Of a DNA stretch of 64,000 nt, positions 44,793 through 53,400 are shown one piece after another. Numbering within the stretch: the stretch's first letter is position 1; every line of letters begins with the position of its first letter. Origin of the DNA: Rubellimicrobium sp. CFH 75288 (GTDB taxonomy: Bacteria > Pseudomonadota > Alphaproteobacteria > Rhodobacterales > Rhodobacteraceae); NCBI RefSeq assembly GCF_009904055.1, contig NZ_WYDP01000010.1, positions 62,001 to 126,000 of the forward strand. The letters are read 5' to 3'. A program made the position numbers and the translations under genes. Below the pieces are notes generated by a model that searched no databases, was not told the DNA's origin, and worked only from the letters and a program-made list of their open reading frames with translations.

Positions 44793-46424
44793 ATGACCTT
44801 TCGCACCCTGATCGGCGCGGCCTCGCTGGCTGCGCTTCTCGCCACCGGGGCGCTCGCGCAGGCGACGCATCCGGTCACGGGCGAGCCGCTGGCGGAGAAC
44901 CAGACCTTCACCTACCGGGTCCTCGACGAGTTTCCCTCGATCGATCCCGGCCTCGTGGAGGACGTGGAAGGCAGCCACATCGCCCGCCAGCTCTTCGAGG
45001 GCCTGCTGAACCAGGACGCGGAGGGCAACATCGAGCCCGGCGTCGCCACCGAATGGGAGGTGAGCGAGGACGGCCTGACCTACACCTTCCGCCTGCGGCC
45101 CGAGGCGACCTGGTCGGACGGCACGCCGGTGACGGCCCACGACTTCGTCTATGCCTGGCAGCGCGCGGCCAGCCCCGAACTCGCCTCGCCCTATTCGTGG
45201 TACATGGAGCTCATGCAGCTCGAGAACGTGAGCGAGGTCATCACCGGCGACCGGCCGGTGGAGGATCTGGGCGTGCGCGCGCTCGACGACCACACGCTCG
45301 AGGTGCGGATCACCACGCCCCTGCCCTACTTCCTCCAGATGGTCACGCACACCACGACCTTTCCCGTGCCGCGCCACGTCATCGAGGAGCACGGCGACGC
45401 CTGGACCCAGCCGGGCAACATGGTCGGCAACGGCGCCTATGTCCTGAGCGAGCGCGTTCCGCAGGAGCGGCTGGTGATGACGCGCAACCCGAACTACTGG
45501 GACGCCGACAACGTCATCCTCGAGACGATCACCGCGCTCGTGATCAACGACGAGAACCAGGCGCTCACGCGCTGGCGCGCGGGCGAGCTCGACCAGACCG
45601 ACATCCCGATCGGACAGTATCCGCGCCTGCTCGAGGAATTCCCGACCGAGGCGCACGCGCTGCCGAACCTCTGCGTCTACTACTACAACCTCAACCTGAG
45701 CGAGTCGGGGCCCGAGGCGCTCAAGGACGTGCGCGTGCGGCAGGCCCTGTCGCTGGCCATCGACCGCGACCTGCTCGTCAACAACGTGCTCGCGGGCGGG
45801 CAGGTGCCGGCCTACGGCCTCGGGCACTGGGCCGTCGCCGGCTACGAGATCCCCGACGACATGCCCTTCACCGACCTGTCCATGGACGAGCGCCGCGAGA
45901 TGGCGCGCGAGCTCATGGAGGAGGCGGGCTTCGGCCCCGGCGGCGAGCCGCTGACCTTCGAGATCCTGTTCAACACCTCGGAGGCGCACCAGCAGCTCGC
46001 GGTGGCCATCGGGCAGATGTGGCAGCAGACGCTGGGCGTGAACACGACGCTCGCCAATCTCGAATGGCAGACCTTCCTCGATGCGCGCGGCAACCAGCAA
46101 TACGAGATCGCGCGGGCCGGCTGGTGCGCCGACTACAACGAGGCGTCGTCGTTCCTCGACATCGTGACCACGGCCTCGGGCTACAACGATTCGGCCTATT
46201 CGAACCCGGAACTCGACCGCCTCATGGAGGAGGCCCGCACGGCCGAGGACACGCTGCCGCTCTACCAGGAGGTGGATCGCATCATCGCGCGCGACGTGCC
46301 GGTGATCCCGATCTACTTCTACTCGACCAACATCATGATGGACGACACGATCCGCGGCTATCCCTTCGAGAACGCGCAGGAGACCTGGTACGGCCGGACG
46401 ATGTACCGGATCGCGCAGGAGTGA
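44793..46424 (+). CDS. oppA: Oligopeptide ABC transporter substrate-binding protein
   Basis: 543 residues. Signal peptide (MTFRTLIGAASLAALLATGALAQ) and SBP family 5 fold: YRVLDEFPSIDPGLVEDVEG, RQLFEGLLNQDAEGNIEPGVATEW, TYTFRLRPEATWSDGTPVTAHDFVYAWQR and VRQALSLAIDRD are characteristic of OppA/MppA. Periplasmic, delivers peptides to OppBC. AGGGAG precedes the ATG. It heads a five-gene operon and is separated from oppB by a stem-loop-rich 80-bp gap, which commonly keeps binding-protein mRNA in excess. Confidence 0.95.
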   Translation: MTFRTLIGAASLAALLATGALAQATHPVTGEPLAENQTFTYRVLDEFPSIDPGLVEDVEGSHIARQLFEGLLNQDAEGNIEPGVATEWEVSEDGLTYTFRLRPEATWSDGTPVTAHDFVYAWQRAASPELASPYSWYMELMQLENVSEVITGDRPVEDLGVRALDDHTLEVRITTPLPYFLQMVTHTTTFPVPRHVIEEHGDAWTQPGNMVGNGAYVLSERVPQERLVMTRNPNYWDADNVILETITALVINDENQALTRWRAGELDQTDIPIGQYPRLLEEFPTEAHALPNLCVYYYNLNLSESGPEALKDVRVRQALSLAIDRDLLVNNVLAGGQVPAYGLGHWAVAGYEIPDDMPFTDLSMDERREMARELMEEAGFGPGGEPLTFEILFNTSEAHQQLAVAIGQMWQQTLGVNTTLANLEWQTFLDARGNQQYEIARAGWCADYNEASSFLDIVTTASGYNDSAYSNPELDRLMEEARTAEDTLPLYQEVDRIIARDVPVIPIYFYSTNIMMDDTIRGYPFENAQETWYGRTMYRIAQE

Positions 46425-46504
46425 TCGGCGCCTGATGGCCAAGGGGCTCGCCCTCCCCTAGGGGGGCGGGCCCATGCCCCCCCAGGGGGCCGGGGATTTC
46501 CGCG
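46425..46504 (+). other. oppA-oppB intercistronic stem-loops
   Basis: The gap contains C-run / G-run dyads (about 46464-46486, CTCCCC-TA-GGGGGG with flanking GC pairs, and CCCCCCC / GGGGG at about 46485-46499) and no promoter-like element. Likely an mRNA-stabilising or partial-termination structure favouring the binding protein. Confidence 0.4.
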
Positions 46505-47428
46505 ATGCTGAGTTTCATCCTCCGCCGCCTGCTGGTGGCGATCCCGACGATCCTCATCCTGATCGTCATCTCGTTCGTGCTGATGTTCGCCGCACCGGGC
46601 GGACCGTTCAACAGCGACCGGCCCCTGCCGCCGGCCGTCATGGCCAACATCGAGGCGCGCTACGGGCTCGACCAGCCCTATGTGGTGCAGATGTTCACCT
46701 ATGTGAAGAACATCGTCCTGCACTTCGATTTCGGCCCCTCCTTCCGCTACCGCGACCAGACGGTGTCGGGGCTGATCGCCCAGGGCTTTCCCGTGACGCT
46801 GACCTACGGGCTCTGGGCCTTCGTCGTCGCCACGTCGCTGGGGCTGGCGCTGGGCATCGCCGCCGCGATCCGGCACAATTCCTGGCTCGACTACCTGGCC
46901 ACGGGAACGGCGATCGGGGCCTCGGTGCTGCCCAACTTCGTGCTCGCCCCGATCCTCGTGCTGGTGTTCACGCTGTGGCTCGGCTGGCTGCCCGGAGGCG
47001 GCTGGTACGGGGGACAGTGGCAGTACGTGGTGCTGCCCGTGGTCGCGCTCGCCACCTCCTATCTTGCCGCAATCGCGCGGATCATGCGCTCGTCCATGAT
47101 CGAGGTGATGAACTCGCCCTTCATCCGCACGGCGCGGGCCAAGGGGCTGCCCATGCGCCGCATCGTGTGGCGCCATGCGCTCAAGCCCGCTCTGCTGCCG
47201 GTGCTGAGCTACATGGGCCCGGCCTTCGTGGCGATGATCACCGGATCGGTGGTGATCGACGTGTATTTCTCCACCGGGGGAATCGGGCAGTATTTCGTCA
47301 ACTCGGCGCTCAACCGCGACTACCCCGTGATCATGGGGGTCACGATCCTGGTCGGCGCGCTGACCATCCTGTTCAACCTCGTGGTCGACGTGCTCTACGC
47401 CTGGATCGACCCCAAGATCCGCTACTGA
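46505..47428 (+). CDS. oppB: Oligopeptide ABC permease OppB
   Basis: 307 residues. Inner-membrane permease with six helices; starts MLSFILRRLLVAIPTILILI, typical of OppB. The periplasmic loop has GPSFRYRDQTVSGLIAQGFPVTL, and the EAA loop is YLAAIARIMRSSMIEVMNSPFIRTARAKGLP, the ATPase contact. Followed by oppC after 13 bp. Confidence 0.95.
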   Translation: MLSFILRRLLVAIPTILILIVISFVLMFAAPGGPFNSDRPLPPAVMANIEARYGLDQPYVVQMFTYVKNIVLHFDFGPSFRYRDQTVSGLIAQGFPVTLTYGLWAFVVATSLGLALGIAAAIRHNSWLDYLATGTAIGASVLPNFVLAPILVLVFTLWLGWLPGGGWYGGQWQYVVLPVVALATSYLAAIARIMRSSMIEVMNSPFIRTARAKGLPMRRIVWRHALKPALLPVLSYMGPAFVAMITGSVVIDVYFSTGGIGQYFVNSALNRDYPVIMGVTILVGALTILFNLVVDVLYAWIDPKIRY

Positions 47429-47441
47429 GGGAGGGCCGCCC

Positions 47442-48359
47442 ATGGCGCTCACCGAACCCACGGTCGAGGCGATCGTCCACAGGGAGCCGCCCCGGGGCCG
47501 CTCGCTCTGGGTGGATGCAAGGCGACGCTTCCTGCGCAACCGCGCCGCGACGGTCTCTCTGGTCGTCCTCGTCCTGATCGCGCTCTTCGCCTTCTTCGGA
47601 CAGTTCCTGACCCCCTACGACCGGGCGACGGTGGACTTCTCGCTCATCGGGATCAATGCCCAGCAGGGCTATCCGTCGCTCGAGACGCGCCGCTACTTCG
47701 GCACCGACATGGAAGGGCGCGACCTCTATGCCCGCACCGTGCAGGGCACCCGCCTGTCGCTGATGATCGGGATCGTGGGCAGCCTGGTCGCGGTGGTGGT
47801 GGGCACGCTCTATGGCGCGATCGCGGGCTATGTGGGCGGCCGCGTGGACGGGGTGATGATGCGGATCGTGGACATCCTGCTCTCGATCCCGTTCATGTTC
47901 GTGCTCATCCTGCTTCTGGTGATGTTCGGCCGGTCGCTCCTGATGCTGTTCATCGGGATCGGGCTGATCTCGTGGCTGCCCATGGCGCGGATCGCACGCG
48001 GCCAAACGCTGTCGATCAAGAACAAGGAATTCGTGGAGGCGGCGATCGCCACGGGCGTGCGGCCGCTCACGATCATCCTGCGCCACATCGTGCCCAACCT
48101 GGCCGGCGTGGTGATCGTCTATGCGACGCTGCTGATCCCGGAGATGATCATCTACGAATCCTTCATCTCGTTCCTGGGGCTGGGGGTGCAGGAGCCCAAC
48201 ACCTCGCTCGGGGCGCTGATCTCCCGGGGGGCGGCGCAGCTCGGCAACGGGGTGCCCTGGCAGCTGGGATTCCCGTTGTTCTTCTTCGTCACGATGCTCT
48301 TCGCCTTCTACTTCGTGGGCGACGGGCTGCGCGACGCCATCGACCCCAAGGACCGCTGA
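47442..48359 (+). CDS. oppC: Oligopeptide ABC permease OppC
   Basis: 305 residues. N-terminal cytoplasmic tail GRSLWVDARRRFLRNRAATVSL before the first helix, the OppC-type GTDMEGRDLYARTVQGTRLSL segment, and the EAA loop IARGQTLSIKNKEFVEAAIATGVRP. Pairs with OppB. It is one base before oppD. Confidence 0.95.
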   Translation: MALTEPTVEAIVHREPPRGRSLWVDARRRFLRNRAATVSLVVLVLIALFAFFGQFLTPYDRATVDFSLIGINAQQGYPSLETRRYFGTDMEGRDLYARTVQGTRLSLMIGIVGSLVAVVVGTLYGAIAGYVGGRVDGVMMRIVDILLSIPFMFVLILLLVMFGRSLLMLFIGIGLISWLPMARIARGQTLSIKNKEFVEAAIATGVRPLTIILRHIVPNLAGVVIVYATLLIPEMIIYESFISFLGLGVQEPNTSLGALISRGAAQLGNGVPWQLGFPLFFFVTMLFAFYFVGDGLRDAIDPKDR

Positions 48360-48360
48360 G

Positions 48361-49353
48361 ATGACGCCGCTTCTGGAGGTGGAGGACCTGCGCGTGACCT
48401 TCGAGACCGGCGACGGGCCGGTCCACGCGGTCAACGGGGTGAGCTTCGCGCTGGCCGAGGGCGAGACGCTGGCCATCGTGGGGGAATCGGGGTCGGGCAA
48501 GTCGCAGACGGCGTTCGCCGCGATGGGCCTTCTGGCGCGCAACGGACGGGCGACGGGGGCGGTGCGCTATCGCGGGCGCGACCTGCTGGGCCTGTCCCCG
48601 CGCGAGCTGAACCGGGTGCGGGCGAGCGAGATCAGCATGATCTTCCAGGACCCCATGACCTCGCTCAACCCTTACTTGCGCGTCTCGGAGCAGATGGCCG
48701 AGGTGCTGATGCTGCACAAGGGGATGGGCCGGCGCGCGGCCGTGGCCGAGGCGGCGCGGATGCTGGACCTGGTGCGCATCCCCGACGCGAAGGCGCGGGT
48801 GCACGACTATCCCCACCAGTTCTCGGGCGGAATGCGGCAGCGGATCATGGTCGCCATGGCGCTGCTCTGCGGGCCGAAGCTCCTGATCGCGGACGAGCCC
48901 ACGACCGCGCTCGACGTGACGGTACAGGCGCAGATCATGGCCCTTCTGGGCGAGATCCGCCGCGAACTCGGCACGGCGATCATCCTGATCACGCACGACC
49001 TTGGCGTGGTGGCGGGGTTCTGCGACCGCACGCTGGTCCTTTATGGCGGGCAGATCATGGAGGAGGGGCCGACCGACCTGATCTTTGCCCGACCCACCCA
49101 TCCCTACACGCTGGGCCTGCTCTCGGCGGTGCCGCGCATCGACCGCGAGGAGGAGACGCTGCTGACCATCGCGGGCGAGCCCCCGGACATGAGCCGCCTG
49201 CCGCCGGGCTGTCCGTTCTTTCCGCGCTGCGCCTTTGCCCGGCCCGAGAACGAGACGCTGCGCCCGCCGCTCGTGCGGCTGACGGACGGGCGGCGGCGCG
49301 CCTGCAACCGGCCCGTGGAGGAGATCCTGCTCGCCCGGGAGGCCGCGCAATGA
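48361..49353 (+). CDS. oppD: Oligopeptide ABC ATPase OppD
   Basis: 330 residues. Walker A GESGSGKSQ (about residue 43), signature FSGGMRQRIMVAMAL, Walker B LLIADEPTTALDVTVQ and H-loop LITHDLGVVAGF. The C-terminal region has the OppD/F-type cysteines (CPFFPRCAFARPENE ... CNRPV) that bind an iron-sulfur cluster in homologues. The stop overlaps the oppF start (ATGA). Confidence 0.95.
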   Translation: MTPLLEVEDLRVTFETGDGPVHAVNGVSFALAEGETLAIVGESGSGKSQTAFAAMGLLARNGRATGAVRYRGRDLLGLSPRELNRVRASEISMIFQDPMTSLNPYLRVSEQMAEVLMLHKGMGRRAAVAEAARMLDLVRIPDAKARVHDYPHQFSGGMRQRIMVAMALLCGPKLLIADEPTTALDVTVQAQIMALLGEIRRELGTAIILITHDLGVVAGFCDRTLVLYGGQIMEEGPTDLIFARPTHPYTLGLLSAVPRIDREEETLLTIAGEPPDMSRLPPGCPFFPRCAFARPENETLRPPLVRLTDGRRRACNRPVEEILLAREAAQ

Positions 49354-50432
49354 GCGTCGCGACACAGAGCCAGGGTCAGGGCGGAGGAGGCGAGACGCCG
49401 CTCCTGTCGGTGCGCGACCTGCGCGTGACCTTCGAGATCCGGCCGCGCAACGCCTGGCCGTGGACGCCGTCGCGGCGGCTGCGGGCGGTGGGGGGGGTGA
49501 GCTTCGACCTCGCCCCCGGAGAGGTGCTGGGCGTGGTGGGCGAGTCGGGCTCGGGCAAGAGCACGCTGGCGCGCGCGATCGTGGGCACGGTGCCGGCCGA
49601 GGGGCTGATCCGCTTCGACGGCGAGGACATCGCGCGGCTGTCGCCCGAGGGGCGGCGGGCGCGGCGGCGCGACATCCAGATGGTGTTCCAGGACCCGCTG
49701 GCCGCGCTCAACCCGCGCATGACCGTGGGCGAGATCGTGGCCGAGCCGCTGCTGACCCATTTCCCGCGCACGCCGCGCGCGGAGGTGCGGCGCCGGGTGG
49801 GCGAGATCCTGGAGCGGGTGGGGCTTCTGCCCTCGATGATCAACCGCTATCCGCACGAGTTCTCGGGCGGGCAGTGCCAGCGGATCGGGATCGCGCGCGC
49901 GCTGATCCTGCGCCCGCGCCTCCTGATCTGCGACGAGCCGGTCTCGGCGCTGGACGTGTCGGTGCAGGCGCAGGTGGTCAACCTCCTGCGCGAGCTGCGC
50001 CGCGACATGGGGCTGGCGATGATCTTCATCGCCCACGACCTGAGCGTGGTGCGCCACGTGAGCGACCGCATCCTGGTGATGTATCTGGGCCGGCTGATGG
50101 AGATCGCCCCCGCCCGTGCGCTGGTGGCCGAACCCCGCCACCCCTATACGCAGGCGCTGATCGCCTCGGTCCCGATCCCCGACCCGGTGCTGGAGCGGGC
50201 GCGGACCCATCCGGTCCTGGAGGGCGACCTGCCCTCGCCGCTCGCGCCGCCATCGGGCTGCGTGTTCCGCACGCGCTGTCCCAAGGCGCGCGAGGCCTGC
50301 GCGGCCGAGGTGCCGCCGGCCTTCGAGGTGGGGCCCGCGCACCGGGCCGCCTGCCTGTTCTGGGACGAGCCCACCCCCGCCTTCGGCCGCGCGGCCGGGG
50401 CGGTGGCGGCGGCAGCGGAGGGCGCGGCCTAG
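49350..50432 (+). CDS. oppF: Oligopeptide ABC ATPase OppF
   Basis: 360 residues. Walker A GESGSGKSTLAR, signature FSGGQCQRIGIARAL, Walker B LLICDEPVSALDVSVQ and H-loop FIAHDLSVVRHV; C-terminal CVFRTRCPKAREAC cysteines as in OppD. It has an extra N-terminal Pro-rich insertion before Walker A (RPRNAWPWTPSRRLR). The gene ends in a TAG that shares its bases with the tamB stop codon on the opposite strand. Confidence 0.94.
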   Translation: MSVATQSQGQGGGGETPLLSVRDLRVTFEIRPRNAWPWTPSRRLRAVGGVSFDLAPGEVLGVVGESGSGKSTLARAIVGTVPAEGLIRFDGEDIARLSPEGRRARRRDIQMVFQDPLAALNPRMTVGEIVAEPLLTHFPRTPRAEVRRRVGEILERVGLLPSMINRYPHEFSGGQCQRIGIARALILRPRLLICDEPVSALDVSVQAQVVNLLRELRRDMGLAMIFIAHDLSVVRHVSDRILVMYLGRLMEIAPARALVAEPRHPYTQALIASVPIPDPVLERARTHPVLEGDLPSPLAPPSGCVFRTRCPKAREACAAEVPPAFEVGPAHRAACLFWDEPTPAFGRAAGAVAAAAEGAA

Positions 50433-53400
50433 TAGTCGCGCTCGAAGTAGATGCCGAGCGTGGTCTCGCCGGCGGTGGTGACGCCGGCGCGCACGGTCAG
50501 GTCCTGGGTCAGGTCGAGGTTGATCGTGGCCGTGGTCTGCTCGGTGCCCACGACGACGTCGGTATAGATGTTCTCGGTCAGGTACTGGCCGAGGCGGACG
50601 GCCGCGCCGCCGTCCTCGCCCACGGTGAAGTCGAGATCGGCGAGCCCCGCCCCCCCGCGCAGGCGGTCCACCACCCCGTCGCCGCCCCCCGCGAGCTGGG
50701 CCGCGGCGGCGGCGAGCTGGACGGCCTGGAAGGGGGTGATCGAATCGAGGCTGCGGCCGAACAGGAGCTGGGCCAGCACCTCGTCCTGGGGGAGTTCGGG
50801 GCTGGAGGCGAAGGTGACCTCGGGCGCGTCGGCGGGGCCTTCGAGGATCACGGAGAGCTGGGCGCCGCTGCGCGCCTGGGTGGTGGCGACGAGGCGCAGG
50901 AAGGGGACAAAGGCGCCCTGGAGCGTGGCCGAGCCCTCGGTCAGCACGAAGCGCTGGCCGAGGATGTCGAAGCGGCCGCGGATCAGCGAGAACTGCCCGA
51001 TGGGAACGACGGCGGCGGTGGTGCCCGTCAGGCGCAGCGTGCCCCCGAGCTCGGCGTCGAGGCCGCGGCCGCGCACGAAGACGCGGGCGGGCGCGCTGAG
51101 CAGGAGGTCGAGCGAGAAGGGCGCGGCGGCCCCTGCCCCGCCGGGGTCGCGGGCGCGTGGCCGGGCGGCGTCGGCGCGGGCGAGCGTCTGGCGGACGGGG
51201 AGGGAGGGCTCGATGTGGAAGACGGGGGGCAGGTCGCCGAGCGCGCCGACCCCGGAGGTGGGGACGCGGATCTCGGCGTTGTCCACGAGGACGGTGCCGG
51301 CGATGGCCGCGCCCCCCGCGAGCGGGCCCGTCACCGTCACCTGCGCGGAGGCGAGCGCGGTGTAGAGGGCGGGGTCGCGGATCACGAGATCGGTGCCGGT
51401 GGCCGAGAGGTTCGCGACGAAGGGCGGGACGAGGCCGACGCTGCCCGCGAGCGCGAGCGTGCCGCCGGCCGAGAGCGCCCCCGAGAGCTGGACCTGCGCC
51501 GTGCCGCCCCCGAGCGTGGCCGTGCCGGCGATGTCGGTCACCGCCACCCCTAGCGCGGGGTCGGCGAGCCGGGCGCCCGCGGTCGTCACGGTGCCCGACA
51601 GGTTGGCGGGCGCGAAGCCCCCCTCGAGGCGGAGGTCGAGCGTGGCGGCCCCTTCGAGCCGCCGCGGCTCGATCACCGGATTGGCGAGACCGAGCGGCAC
51701 CGTGCCTGTCACGCCGAGGCTCGGCCCCGCAGGCCCGACCGTTCCCGCGACGCGCCCTGCGATCCCGCCCGGACCGGTCACCGCGGCGTCGAGCGCCACG
51801 CCGGCCGGCCCGAAGGTGGCCGTGCCCGTGGCGGTGGCGGGACCGGGATAGTCGGGGGCGAAGAGGGCCACATCCGCCAGCCGCGCATCAAAGGCGACCG
51901 TCTCGTCCGTGCCCTGCGCCGACAGGGAGAAGGCGGGAAAGGTGGCAGCCAGACGCCCGATGCGGAGCGGCCCGCCGTCCTGTCGGGCGATCTGCAGGTC
52001 GAAGCGGCCCGTCCCTGCCAGAAGCGGAACCAGGGCAGGGATCCCGGGGTCGAGCGCGGTCGCCGTGCCCTGGGCCGACAGATCGAAGCTCGAAAGGTCC
52101 GGCAGGAGCGTCCCGGCGATGGTCGCCTCGAGCGAGCCCGCCAGCCCCGTGCCCGCCAGGGCACCGAACGGAGCGAGGTTCGCCGCCGACACCCGCGCCG
52201 TGCCCGTGATGGCGGAGCCCGCCTCCGGTGGCGCCACCGTGGCATCGAGAACGGCCTGCGCGCCGCTGGCCCCGGCGGTGGCCACGATGCTCAGATTGCC
52301 GTCGGGCATGCGTGCGGCCGTGCCCTGCGCGGTCAACGGACCGGGCAGGCCGGGAAGGATGACGCCCGCCTGTTCGATGCGGAGGTCGAAGCGCCCCTCG
52401 CCCGCCGTCGCCCCGAAGCGGCCCGAGGCGGCGAGCGCGGCGAGCGGGCTCTGCGCCGAAAGGGTTGCGGCCAGATCGCCCGCCGCGTCGCGGGCGATCC
52501 GCCCCGTGGCCCGCCCTTCTCCGGCCAGCAGCGGCTCCAGCGCCGGCAGCCCGAGGCGCAGATCGCGGAAGCGCGCGTCGAAGGCGAGGTCCAGTTCGGA
52601 CAGGTCCGGCCGCACCCGCCCCGACGCGGCCGCCGTCAGCGCCCCGCCCAGATCGCGTCCGAGGAGCGGCCCCCAAGGGGCCAGATCGGCCGCCACGACT
52701 TCGGCATCGCCCGCAAAGGCGAGTCCGTCCGCCGGGTCGAGGGTGCCGTCGAGGGCCAGTGTGGCGCCGGGCACCGCCCCCTCCAGGTCCAGAGCCAGCG
52801 TGCCGTCCGGCGCGGGCGAGACGGTGCCCGCCAGCCGGCCGGGTCCCGCCAGACCCGGCAGGAGCGGCGCCACATCGGCAAGCGCGAGGTCAAGCGTGGC
52901 CGTCCCCCGTCCCGCCGCATCGAAGGCCGCATCGGCCGTGCCGGACAGAAGCGCGGTCTCCACCTCCACACCTTCCGCCAGGAGCGCACCATCCGCCGAG
53001 CGGGCGATACGGCCCGAAAGGCGCCCCTCGCCCGCGAGGAGCGAGTCGAGGGGCCCGAGGCCGAGCGCGAGGTCCGTCGTGCTCGCCCGGGCCGAGAGGT
53101 CGAACTCGGACAGGTCCGGCAGGAGGCGGCCCGAGAGCGTGGCCGCGGCGGCGCCCGAAAGATCGCGGCCCGCGAGCGCGGCGAAGGGAGCGAGATCGGG
53201 CAGGTCGAGCGCCACCTCCCCCTCGAAGACGCCGCGCCGGGCGGGGTCGAGGCGGCCGTCGATGCGCGCCTCGCCCTGGGGCAGGGTAGCGGCGAGGTCG
53301 AGGAGGACGGCCCCGTCCGGGGCGGGCGAGGCGGTGCCGGTGACGCGCGCGGGGCCCGACAGGCCGGGGAGCAGCGGGGCCACATCCGCAAGCGACAGGT

